From the NCBI GenBank assembly GCA_011389935.1, contig JAABTJ010000014.1, forward strand, positions 20,178-84,177: a stretch of DNA of 64,000 nt, given 5' to 3'. Position 1 is the first letter of the stretch. Every line of letters begins with the position of its first letter. The translations under genes were made by a program, and so were the position numbers. This DNA comes from Desulfobacteraceae bacterium. Lineage in GTDB: Bacteria > Desulfobacterota > Desulfobacteria > Desulfobacterales > Desulfosalsimonadaceae. Positions 17,583-24,805 of this stretch are shown here, piece by piece. The notes below the pieces were generated by a model. The model saw only the letters and a list, made by a program, of their open reading frames with translations, was not told the origin of the DNA and searched no databases.

Positions 17583-18886
17583 GAAATTTTTCTCCCGTGC
17601 AAATTTTGCAATATTTTATGGGGCCTTTCTTCGGCCCACGTTGCCGCATGCGCAGGCAGCCAACCGGCCAGCTCCGGCCGGAGGTAGAAGCGGGGTTTCA
17701 AAAGATCGTCCCCGCCGGATATAACACCTTCCGCGAGGGCGGTTCTCGCCAGCGGGGTTTCGGGATATATACGAATACCCACGGTGATTTTCAATGTGTC
17801 CAAAGGCAGGGTATCAGCAAAGGCAAGGGAGTCCTCCACGCTTTTCCGGGTTTCCCCTGGCCCGCCCAAAAGAAGAAAACCTTGCTGTTCGATGCCGAAA
17901 TCGTTCAAAATGCGGCATGTCTCTGATACATCGGTCGGCGTGAATTGTTTGTTCATGTGCGCAAGCACGGGGGGGGCTCCGCTTTCAAATCCCATACTCA
18001 CCGCAGTGCAACCGGCGGCCTTCATCTTCCATGCCATTTCAGGATTGATTTTCCTGGGATATAAAATGCAGCGCCATTTTATGGTAAAATCGGCTTCGAT
18101 CAATGCGCTGCACAATTGTTCCGCGTAGGATTCGGGTATATTGAAAATATTGTCTACGAAAAAAAACTGCGCGATCCCTTTGTCGACATACAGGGAAATG
18201 TTTTCGATAATTGCCCGGCTATCATGGAAGCGGAGGGTTGAGCCTTCGATGACCGGGGTGGAGCAATAGCTGCATTTCATGGGGCATCCCCGCCTCGTCT
18301 GGTAGGGAAGCCACAGTTGCTCCTTGTCAATGGTGGCCGGAATGTCCAGATGAACATGCGGTTCCGGCAGCGGAAAAAGGTCGAGATCGGTACTGTAGCG
18401 GGGCGGGTTGTTTCTTTTCATTTTCCGGGAGTAAACGCCGGGTATGCAAAACGGTTTCCTTCCGGCGTTCAGAAATTCAAGCAGCAGAGGAAACATTTCC
18501 TCTCCTTCCCCCTGCAGGCCGTAATCCGCGTTGGTATATTCCAGTGCGCTTTGGGGAAAAATACTGTAGCCGGCACCGCCAAGGATAACAGGGGCATCCG
18601 ACATTTTCCGGCAGTCCTCGACAAGATCCCTTACGGAGTCAAGCAGGAATCGGGGGTTTTCCATTGACTGGTCATCAATATTTCTCACGGAGATGCCGAT
18701 GGCATGCGGCTTGATTTCCCGGAATGCGTTTTCAAAAGACAGCGGGATATCGCTGCTTTCCAGAAGATTCAGCGAAAGCACGGTATGCCCCGCCTTTTGG
18801 GTGGCGGCAACAACCGAAGCCATTCCCAAAGGAAGTACGGGCATGTTTATTGTTTCCGTGTTTGGTGAAATCATGAGGACGCGCAT
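17579..18886 (-). CDS. B12-binding-type radical SAM protein
   Basis: A 435-residue radical SAM enzyme of the cobalamin-binding-domain class. The N-terminal about 140 residues form a Rossmann-like B12 domain (MRVLMISPNTE, then PHAIGISVRNIDD, and PVILGGAGYS), without the classic DXHXXG, as is common in this class. The radical SAM cluster motif is CPMKCSYC (in TRRGCPMKCSYCSTP), followed by FFFVDNIFN and GFESGAPP. The product is unknown. The ATG has no Shine-Dalgarno sequence, and the -10 box lies so close that the mRNA may be leaderless (see promoter entry). It heads an operon with a multihaem cytochrome and a rhodanese lipoprotein; its role might be in modifying or assembling a part of that system. 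The function is not deducible from sequence alone. Confidence 0.85.
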   Translation of the reverse strand: MRVLMISPNTETINMPVLPLGMASVVAATQKAGHTVLSLNLLESSDIPLSFENAFREIKPHAIGISVRNIDDQSMENPRFLLDSVRDLVEDCRKMSDAPVILGGAGYSIFPQSALEYTNADYGLQGEGEEMFPLLLEFLNAGRKPFCIPGVYSRKMKRNNPPRYSTDLDLFPLPEPHVHLDIPATIDKEQLWLPYQTRRGCPMKCSYCSTPVIEGSTLRFHDSRAIIENISLYVDKGIAQFFFVDNIFNIPESYAEQLCSALIEADFTIKWRCILYPRKINPEMAWKMKAAGCTAVSMGFESGAPPVLAHMNKQFTPTDVSETCRILNDFGIEQQGFLLLGGPGETRKSVEDSLAFADTLPLDTLKITVGIRIYPETPLARTALAEGVISGGDDLLKPRFYLRPELAGWLPAHAATWAEERPHKILQNLHGRKIS

Positions 18887-18892
18887 ATATAT

Positions 18893-18921
18893 AGTATTGT
18901 ATTGATCGTTACCCTTGTCAA
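18893..18921 (-). promoter_or_regulatory. Sigma-70-type promoter of the radical SAM/cytochrome/rhodanese operon
   Basis: On the minus strand a perfect -35 TTGACA (18921-18916), a 17-base spacer and a -10 AATACT (18898-18893, 4 of 6 consensus) place the start point about 7 bases on, which is the A of the start codon at 18886. Together with the missing ribosome binding site this suggests a leaderless transcript. Confidence 0.5.
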
Positions 18922-19095
18922 GAATTCTACAAAGAGCACCCCGATGATCTACGAAAACGGCCTTTCGGCGAGATATGATTTACAATGCCAACCGATTTCT
19001 GGTATCAAAAAACGATCCATACGGGTCGGATTGCAAGGACCCGTCGCCTTTGGGTTGTAACGCGGAACATTCGACATGATTTCAGGGAAGGAACA

Positions 19096-20028
19096 ATGAA
19101 GATTGCAATTATTGGTACCGGCGCCGTTGGCGGATATTACGGCGCACTGCTGGCAAATGCCGGCATGGATGTCCATTTTCTGGTCCACAGCAATTTCGAA
19201 CATGTCCGAAGGCATGGTCTGATAGTGGATTCCGTGAACGGGGATATGGTCCTTCCGAAAGTCAATGCCTACGGAGCGCCGGAGGATATGCCCCGATGCG
19301 ATATCGGCATCATTGCCCTGAAAACGACTTCCAACGAGGCGTTGAAAACGATACTGCCAACCGTCCTGAAACCGGACGCTACGGTTGTCGTTCTGCAGAA
19401 CGGGCTCGGCGTGGAAAGGCAGGTGCTCAAGATTCTTCCCGGTGCAACCGCTATCGGGGGGCTGTGCTTTCTTTGTGCCAACAAGATCGGCCCTGGCCAT
19501 GTGAAGCATCTGGATTACGGGGCCATCCGCATGGGGCAGTACCGCATAGATGAGAAAGCCGCCGGTATAACCGATCAATTGAGCACTGTCCATGAAATTT
19601 TTTCAGCGGCCGGTGTGCCCGTGAATCTGTCCGGCGACCTCGGGATGGCCAGGTGGGAAAAGCTGGCCTGGAACATTCCCTTTAACGGACTGAGTGTCAT
19701 ACTGAATGCGGACACCAGCATGCTGATACAAAGTGAGCCCGCACAAGCGCTTCTGCGTACGATTATGCTTGAGGTGATCGTCGGGGCAAGAAACTGCGGT
19801 TACGATATCGGCGAAGATTTTGCGGAAACAATGATTGCGGCCACGAAAAAAATGGTCGCGTATGAACCGAGCATGAAGCTGGATTACGACGGAAAAAGGC
19901 CCCTGGAAATCGACGCCATCTATCGCAAACCGCTTCAGGCGGCGGCCGAATCGGGATATAGAATGGAAAAAATTCGTATGATCATGCTGCAGTTGGAATA
20001 TTTGGATCGGCATAACCGGATGCTGTAA
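19096..20028 (+). CDS. panE: 2-dehydropantoate 2-reductase (ketopantoate reductase)
   Basis: The 310-residue product should reduce ketopantoate to pantoate with NADPH in pantothenate/CoA synthesis. It starts MKIAIIGTGAVGGYYGALLA, the nucleotide-binding Rossmann motif of the ApbA/PanE family; ALKTTSN and VVLQNGLGVERQVLKILPG follow, with the C-terminal helical domain signature WEKLAWNIPFNGLSVILNAD, which contains the catalytic Lys, and EIDAIYRKPL near the end. I chose ATG 19096 because GGGAAGGA lies just upstream; the frame is open 37 codons further. It is not next to other pan genes. Some ApbA-family members act on other 2-ketoacids, so the exact substrate is not certain. Confidence 0.85.
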   Translation: MKIAIIGTGAVGGYYGALLANAGMDVHFLVHSNFEHVRRHGLIVDSVNGDMVLPKVNAYGAPEDMPRCDIGIIALKTTSNEALKTILPTVLKPDATVVVLQNGLGVERQVLKILPGATAIGGLCFLCANKIGPGHVKHLDYGAIRMGQYRIDEKAAGITDQLSTVHEIFSAAGVPVNLSGDLGMARWEKLAWNIPFNGLSVILNADTSMLIQSEPAQALLRTIMLEVIVGARNCGYDIGEDFAETMIAATKKMVAYEPSMKLDYDGKRPLEIDAIYRKPLQAAAESGYRMEKIRMIMLQLEYLDRHNRML

Positions 20029-20074
20029 TCCGTATTGTCATCGCACCGACCGACAGAGCAGTAAACCAAATGAT

Positions 20075-20228
20075 GACGGCTTCATAAAAAGTCCAATATC
20101 TGCGTTGCGCACAATCTTTGAAGAATCTCACGTACGGCTAAGTACGCTCAATGCTTCAAAAATTGCACGCGCCTTGATCTTGAACTTTTTACTTTGCCGT
20201 CCAAAACCAATTTTTACGAGTTCATCAA
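20075..20228 (+). repeat. Palindromic dispersed element, copy A (127-bp core plus tail)
   Basis: Core 20075-20201 begins gacggc and ends gccgtc. The two halves are near-complementary: outer arms gacggcttcataaaaagtc and actttttactttgccgtc, inner arms around caatctttgaag and cttcaaaaattg, and a small cgtac...gtacg at the centre. The tail to 20228 ends with tttttacgagttcatcaa, which again pairs with the left end. It starts 46 bases after the panE stop. Same element at 21489, 37905 and 53190. Short open frames in it are not genes. Confidence 0.9.
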
Positions 20229-20240
20229 ATGATTGTAGCG

Positions 20241-20285
20241 CAATAAAAAGTCCCGCCAGGCTTTCTGGCGGGATTTTTTTATTGC
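20241..20285. terminator. Rho-independent terminator downstream of panE
   Basis: A strong hairpin tcccgccag/ctggcggga with a 5-base loop is flanked by caataaaaa on the left and tttttttattg on the right, so it works in both directions. It follows repeat copy A and ends panE transcription before the HhH gene. Confidence 0.88.
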
Positions 20286-20460
20286 GCCAATTATGTATTT
20301 TATCTGTTGTGAGTGATATTTTTTTTCCATTTTATGTAATAATATTTGACATTATGATCAATTTTTTATTATTAAAAAAATTGCAAATGGTACGTATTTA
20401 TCTATTACCGATACGCGGTTTCATGAATAATAAAACAATTTATAATGCTTTTAGGGAGGA
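20286..20460. promoter_or_regulatory. AT-rich upstream region of the secreted HhH gene
   Basis: About 175 very AT-rich bases between the terminator and the AGGGAGG ribosome binding site. It must contain the promoter of the HhH gene. I see no other gene and cannot place -35/-10 boxes with confidence. Confidence 0.4.
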
Positions 20461-20463
20461 AAA

Positions 20464-20748
20464 ATGGTAAAAAACAATAAGCGCATAACGATCATCATGG
20501 CCCTTTTCCTTTTGTTCGGATTTGCCTCTGCGGCATTTGCCCAGGACAGCGGAAAAATCGATATTAACACTGCCAGCGTTGAACAGTTGACGAATATTAC
20601 CGGTATCGGGCCTGCAATCGCCCAGCGGATCGTCGACTACCGGGAAAAAAACGGCGGATTCAGCACGGTGGAGGAAATTGTCAACGTCAGGGGGATAGGA
20701 GAGAAAACATTTGAGAAAATAAAGAATGATATAACCGTCGCCAGGTAG
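20464..20748 (+). CDS. Secreted ComEA-like helix-hairpin-helix protein
   Basis: A 94-residue protein: signal peptide (1-27, ending AFAQ) followed by one ComEA-type helix-hairpin-helix unit, KIDINTASVEQLTNITGIGPAIAQRI through GGFSTVEEIVNVRGIGEKTFEKIK. The two GIG turns are the DNA-backbone-binding hairpins. Such short secreted ComEA-like proteins bind double-stranded DNA in the periplasm and help DNA uptake in competent species; the same fold without transmembrane anchor is common in deltaproteobacteria with no proven role. AGGGAGGAAAA lies just before the ATG, and a strong terminator follows, so it is monocistronic. No other competence gene is near. Confidence 0.85.
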   Translation: MVKNNKRITIIMALFLLFGFASAAFAQDSGKIDINTASVEQLTNITGIGPAIAQRIVDYREKNGGFSTVEEIVNVRGIGEKTFEKIKNDITVAR

Positions 20749-20798
20749 ATATCGGCGATTTTGAGAGAATTTACAATTGCAGAAACCGCAATATCGGT

Positions 20799-20838
20799 AA
20801 AAATCCCGTGATACTGTATATCACGGGATTTTTTTTAA
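20799..20838. terminator. Bidirectional terminator between the HhH gene and the YfaZ-like gene
   Basis: A stem aaatcccgtgata/tatcacgggattt with loop ctgta is flanked by As and by eight Ts. It ends the HhH gene on the plus strand and the YfaZ-like gene on the minus strand; it overlaps the stop codon of the latter. Confidence 0.9.
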
Positions 20839-21431
20839 AAAATGAATTTGAAGCCCAGGTATCCGGAGCCATGGGATCTCTCCCACTCCCCGAAATCGAC
20901 ATCCAGGTACCGAACACTTGCCGTAATGGCGGCGTTTTCTAAAAACATCCAGTCTGCGGAGAGCATGGCTTCAACAAAGCGCTCCGTATCATCAAAACTC
21001 ATGGGGCGGGGACTGTAGCTGAGGGTGGTATGAAATATCACGGGCACATAATGGGTAGCAATCACCTCTGAAAGGTCATAGCTCCCTGAAATTGAAAATG
21101 CAAGTGCGAGAAGATCCGGATTTTTGTTCCGGGGGCGCTTGAATTCACCGGCAAATCCTTTAAAACCGATTTTCCCGGTCAGTCCGCGGGAAACCACATT
21201 TCCAACCATGGCATGAATCCCGAATACCGAGTATTTGTCCTCATAATACAAGCCGTTGGCGCCGATATAAACCGTGCTTGGCTGCGTATAAAACCGGGTT
21301 TCGGCATACAGGTCAAGGGCACTGCGGTTTGCCTGGATCCCGAACAGGAATTCCTCCTGAGACGCGCCCGGCGCCGGAATGATGAAAAGGGCCATAGCAA
21401 AAACACATAACTGCAGACAGATTCGTTTCAT
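20835..21431 (-). CDS. YfaZ-like outer membrane beta-barrel protein
   Basis: A 198-residue exported protein with a signal peptide (1-24, ending PGAS) followed by alternating hydrophobic/polar strands and a C-terminal aromatic residue (FKFIF), as in outer membrane barrels. The layout resembles the YfaZ family; function is unknown there too. The annotatable frame runs on to 21545, but the extra N-terminal residues lie in repeat copy B and the start MKRICLQLCVFAMALF at 21431 gives a proper signal peptide. The ribosome binding site is weak (GAAAG). A terminator overlaps the 3' end. Family assignment is by appearance only; it could be another small barrel. Confidence 0.6.
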   Translation of the reverse strand: MKRICLQLCVFAMALFIIPAPGASQEEFLFGIQANRSALDLYAETRFYTQPSTVYIGANGLYYEDKYSVFGIHAMVGNVVSRGLTGKIGFKGFAGEFKRPRNKNPDLLALAFSISGSYDLSEVIATHYVPVIFHTTLSYSPRPMSFDDTERFVEAMLSADWMFLENAAITASVRYLDVDFGEWERSHGSGYLGFKFIF

Positions 21432-21488
21432 TGGGTGGCTATCTTTCTTCAACCGGTTAGTAGGGCGGAATTTGGATCCGGAAAGATT

Positions 21489-21643
21489 GACAACTTCGTA
21501 AAAAGCCCAATATCTGCGTTGCGCACAATCTTTGAAGAATCTCACGTACGGCTAAATACTCTCAATTCTTCAAAAATTGCACGCGCCTTGATCTTGAACG
21601 TTTTACTTTGCCGTCCAAAATCGACTTTTTACGGGCTCAACAA
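21489..21643 (+). repeat. Palindromic dispersed element, copy B (127-bp core plus tail)
   Basis: Core 21489-21615 (gacaac...gccgtc), with the tail to 21643 ending tttttacgggctcaacaa. It is the most divergent copy in its left arm. It lies between two minus-strand genes, 3 bases beyond the stop of the small Cys-rich gene and 57 bases before the YfaZ-like start. Confidence 0.88.
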
Positions 21644-21646
21644 GAT

Positions 21647-21838
21647 TCAAGACTCAAGAAAGGGATGGCGTCCGGTGCAAGACACTCCCTTTGCCAGCGT
21701 TACTTGGATTTCCTCCAGAACGCGGCACTGGTCCATGCACTCCGGAAAATCTTCCCTGCGCGGGCACCCCTTGCAGGGGCTTTTTGCCAAATACCCGATA
21801 TCAAAATCAAATACATTCCTGATAATCATTATTGTCAT
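21647..21838 (-). CDS. Small Cys-rich protein of unknown function
   Basis: A 63-residue frame with a CX2CX8CX3C pattern (C22, C25, C34, C38) in the context SPCKGCPRREDFPECMDQCRVLEEIQ, plus C54. The spacing looks like a metal site, probably zinc or an Fe-S cluster, followed by a short amphipathic helix. Small proteins of this pattern occur in deltaproteobacteria without a known role. ATG 21838 has GAGG 9 nt upstream, which supports translation. The gene ends directly at repeat copy B. It could still be a chance frame; the Cys pattern and the ribosome binding site are the only evidence. Confidence 0.5.
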   Translation of the reverse strand: MTIMIIRNVFDFDIGYLAKSPCKGCPRREDFPECMDQCRVLEEIQVTLAKGVSCTGRHPFLES

Positions 21839-22056
21839 TGTCGCGAACCTCTTTGTTTTCAACCAGCATACCACCCCGTGCCGGCCGGTTCAAGACAAAA
21901 AGCTTGCCGGCAGTTTCCCTTCCGGATGACATGGATAGCGACCGTTCAAAAGTTTCTTGACAGCAATCGGGTTACAATCTATGTGTTCAACAACATCAAA
22001 CGGCCGGTATCGGTGATGCCCTTTACCATACCCTGTGTATTATGGAGATATGCATT
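21839..22056. promoter_or_regulatory. Divergent region before the DUF2760 gene
   Basis: About 218 bases between the small Cys-rich gene and the DUF2760 gene. No other gene is visible. GGAGA at 22044-22048 is the ribosome binding site that decides the DUF2760 start. No clear promoter boxes seen. Confidence 0.4.
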
Positions 22057-22902
22057 ATGAACGTTGTCCGATCCTTTTCCCGGAGAAGTTTTTTCTGGCT
22101 GTTTATCCTGACGATACTGCTGATAGCCTTACTTGACGCTGGCATTTATCTGGGCGCCGGGTACATTTTTACGCGCGTCCCCATCGATCAGCTGCAGGCG
22201 GCCGCGGCCGATGCACCCGCACTCAAGGCCGGCATGGATGAAATCCAGCCGGTAATTGAATGGATTCGCGTTTTGTTCTTTCCCGTATCGATCGGGTTGT
22301 TTTTTTTCTTTTTCCTGATTTCATGGCTCGTTGTCCGTTCGATACTGGTCCGTGCATTCAAAAGGGAAAGGTATGACGAGTTGGGTGCAAATAAAGAGGG
22401 TGTTGGGAAAATATCGGAAAAGAAGAAAAAGAAAAAAGAAGACGGTGGATATGAACCCGGATTGGAACCGGTCTTTGAGGAAAAAGAAGCAGTCGTTTCA
22501 AAAAGGGAAATGGAAGACAGGCAGCGGCGGTATTACCTTCATCTTTTAGCGGTTCTCCAGCGGGAAGGACGTCTTGTCGATTTTCTGACCGAGGATCTCA
22601 CGCCGTACGACGATGCACAGATCGGTGCGGCTGTCCGGAGCATCCATGAAAATTGCCAAAAGAGCCTTGAAAAATATCTGGCGCCGAAATTCGTGATGGA
22701 TAAAAATGAAGGGGAATCGGTTACCATCCCCCCGGAATTCGATTCAAACGCCATTAAACTTACCGGAAATGTGACGGGAGAACCCCCATTCAGCGGCATT
22801 CTGAGGCACAAGGGATGGCGGGCCGGGAAACTGGAATTGCCCGAGCTTACCGGCACCGGTGATTCGAAAATAATTGCACCGGCAGAGGTTGAAATTCCCT
22901 GA
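22057..22902 (+). CDS. DUF2760 membrane protein linked to Hsp70 genes
   Basis: A 281-residue protein with two N-terminal transmembrane segments (about 10-33 and 68-92), a charged Lys/Glu linker, and a C-terminal cytoplasmic domain (about 150-281) with RRYYLHLLAVLQREGRLVDFLTEDL, DDAQIGAAVRSIHENCQKSL and a final part rich in strands (GILRHKGWRAGKLELPEL). This is the DUF2760 family as I know it, which regularly precedes Hsp70-family genes in deltaproteobacteria. I use ATG 22057 because GGAGA is 8 nt upstream; another in-frame ATG is at 22042. It may tether the two Hsp70-like proteins to the membrane; this is inference from the operon only. Confidence 0.8.
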   Translation: MNVVRSFSRRSFFWLFILTILLIALLDAGIYLGAGYIFTRVPIDQLQAAAADAPALKAGMDEIQPVIEWIRVLFFPVSIGLFFFFFLISWLVVRSILVRAFKRERYDELGANKEGVGKISEKKKKKKEDGGYEPGLEPVFEEKEAVVSKREMEDRQRRYYLHLLAVLQREGRLVDFLTEDLTPYDDAQIGAAVRSIHENCQKSLEKYLAPKFVMDKNEGESVTIPPEFDSNAIKLTGNVTGEPPFSGILRHKGWRAGKLELPELTGTGDSKIIAPAEVEIP

Positions 22903-22994
22903 AACCGTCGGGATTGCTTTTCCGGCATCCATGTATCCGATTCCAAAATCATCGATAATACCTGTTGAAACCCGAAACAAAAAAGAGTCTATCC

Positions 22995-24803
22995 GTGCCT
23001 GATTCAAAATATATCATCGGGATTGATCTGGGAACGACGAACTGTATTGTGGCGTATGCCGATATCGGCCGCCAGCCGGAGGAGAATCTCCCTTTCCGGA
23101 TATTCGAAATCCCCCAGATTGTCTCGCCGCACACCGTTGAAAAGCGAAAAAGCCTCCCCTCCTTTTTGTATCTGCCACCGGCGGTTGAAACAAAGGAAGG
23201 CGCCCTTGACCTGCCGTGGGAATCCGGTCCGTCCATCGTGGTCGGCGAATATGCCCGGTCGCGGGGGGCGGAAGTACCCCAGCGGGTGGTTGCTTCCGCA
23301 AAATCCTGGCTTTGCAACACTTCCGTCGATCGCAACAGTTCGATACTGCCGTGGGAAGCCCCTGAGGATGTTGAAAAAATATCGCCGGTGCAGGCATCTG
23401 CCGTTCTTCTGACCTACCTGCGCAAGGCCTGGAATTACGAAGTCGCAGGCGATGATCCGTCTTTGGCCATGGAACACCAGGATATCTATCTTACCGTACC
23501 GGCTTCTTTCGACGCGGTTGCAAGGGAGTTGACGGTTCAGGCAGCCGCAAGGGCAGGGCTGCCTGACCTGACCCTGCTGGAAGAACCCCAGGCGGCTTTT
23601 TACGCATGGATTGAAAAGTCCGGTGAAAAATGGCGGACATTGGTCGATAAAAACGATCTCGTGCTCATATGCGATGTTGGGGGTGGAACGACCGATTTCA
23701 GTCTGATCCGGATTACAGAGGAGGATGGCAACCTTGTCCTGGATCGAACCGCGGTGGGGGAACATCTGCTGGTGGGGGGGGACAATATGGACCTCACCCT
23801 TGCCTATTTTCTCAACAAAAAGCTGGCCGAGGCCGGCACCCGTATCGACGCCTGGCAAATGCGCGGCCTGGTTCACGGATGCAGAAACGCCAAGGAAACG
23901 GTTTTTTCAAAAGAAGAGGGGGAGGCCCCGGTAACCATCCTGGGGAGGGGCAGCGGGCTTGTCGGCGGAACGATCAAAACTTCTTTGACCGCGGAAGATA
24001 TGACCGCCATACTCGTAGACGGCTTTTTTCCGAAGTGCGATCCGGACGCCGCTCCCTTGGCGCCCAAGCAGGCGGGACTTCGGGAAGCCGGCCTTGTTTA
24101 CGCATCCGACCCGGCAATAACCAGGCACATGGCGGCTTTTCTGAAACGCGGCACTTCCGATATCACTGATCAAATCAAAGCCCCGACAGCCGTACTTTTC
24201 AACGGCGGCGTCATGAAGGCCCGCATGATCCGGGAACGGATCAAGGCAGTGCTGAATGCATGGTCTGAAAGGCATGACGGCAGCCATCCCGGTATCCGGG
24301 AAATCAACACGGAGGATTACGACCTGGCGGTTGCCCGGGGCGCTGCATACTATGGATATGCAAGGCGTGGGCACGGCATCCGGATCCGGGGAGGGCTTGG
24401 CAAATCCTATTATATCGGTATCGAGGCCGCCATGCCGGCGGTACCCGGTATGCCGACACCTGTGAAAGCGCTGTGCGTTGCGCCGTTTGGAATGGAGGAG
24501 GGTACCCGGGTCTTTCTCGAAGACCGTGAATTTGTGCTGGTGGTCGGCGAACCGGTCCGGTTCGATTTTTTCGGTTCAACCATTCGAAAAAACGATCCTG
24601 CAGGCGCGGTAGTGGAAGACTGGCACGATGAAATCGAGGAGATCACGACCCTTGAAACCCTGCTTGACGGGCCCTCCGGTACCCGTATCCGGGTGAATCT
24701 GGATATCTCTGTCACTGAAATCGGCACCCTCGAAATATGGTGCGTTTCGGTGGAGGACGAAAACCGTTGGAAGCTTGAATTCAATGTGCGGGAGCAATCC
24801 TGA
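22995..24803 (+). CDS. Hsp70-family (DnaK-like) protein, first of a tandem pair
   Basis: About 602 residues with the actin-like ATPase motifs of Hsp70: IGIDLGTTNCIV (phosphate 1), LLEEPQAAFYAWI, CDVGGGTTDFSLI (phosphate 2), LLVGGDNMDLTLAYF and NGGVMKARMIRERI. It then has a short beta-rich region (to about 600) like a reduced substrate domain; the Cys/Gly-rich and lid parts of DnaK are missing. The start is unsure: GTG 22995 fits similarity and has AAAGAG upstream, while TTG 22965 adds ten residues. It lies between the DUF2760 gene and a second, longer Hsp70 homologue, with tight spacing. No dnaJ or grpE is nearby, so the co-chaperones are unknown. Confidence 0.87.
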   Translation: MPDSKYIIGIDLGTTNCIVAYADIGRQPEENLPFRIFEIPQIVSPHTVEKRKSLPSFLYLPPAVETKEGALDLPWESGPSIVVGEYARSRGAEVPQRVVASAKSWLCNTSVDRNSSILPWEAPEDVEKISPVQASAVLLTYLRKAWNYEVAGDDPSLAMEHQDIYLTVPASFDAVARELTVQAAARAGLPDLTLLEEPQAAFYAWIEKSGEKWRTLVDKNDLVLICDVGGGTTDFSLIRITEEDGNLVLDRTAVGEHLLVGGDNMDLTLAYFLNKKLAEAGTRIDAWQMRGLVHGCRNAKETVFSKEEGEAPVTILGRGSGLVGGTIKTSLTAEDMTAILVDGFFPKCDPDAAPLAPKQAGLREAGLVYASDPAITRHMAAFLKRGTSDITDQIKAPTAVLFNGGVMKARMIRERIKAVLNAWSERHDGSHPGIREINTEDYDLAVARGAAYYGYARRGHGIRIRGGLGKSYYIGIEAAMPAVPGMPTPVKALCVAPFGMEEGTRVFLEDREFVLVVGEPVRFDFFGSTIRKNDPAGAVVEDWHDEIEEITTLETLLDGPSGTRIRVNLDISVTEIGTLEIWCVSVEDENRWKLEFNVREQS

Positions 24804-24805
24804 TC

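Noticed and set aside
20105..20470. Open frame across repeat copy A and into the HhH leader, and equivalents at 21435, 37869 and 53118
   Set aside because: The peptide is produced by the repeat itself in each copy; no ribosome binding site and no domain.
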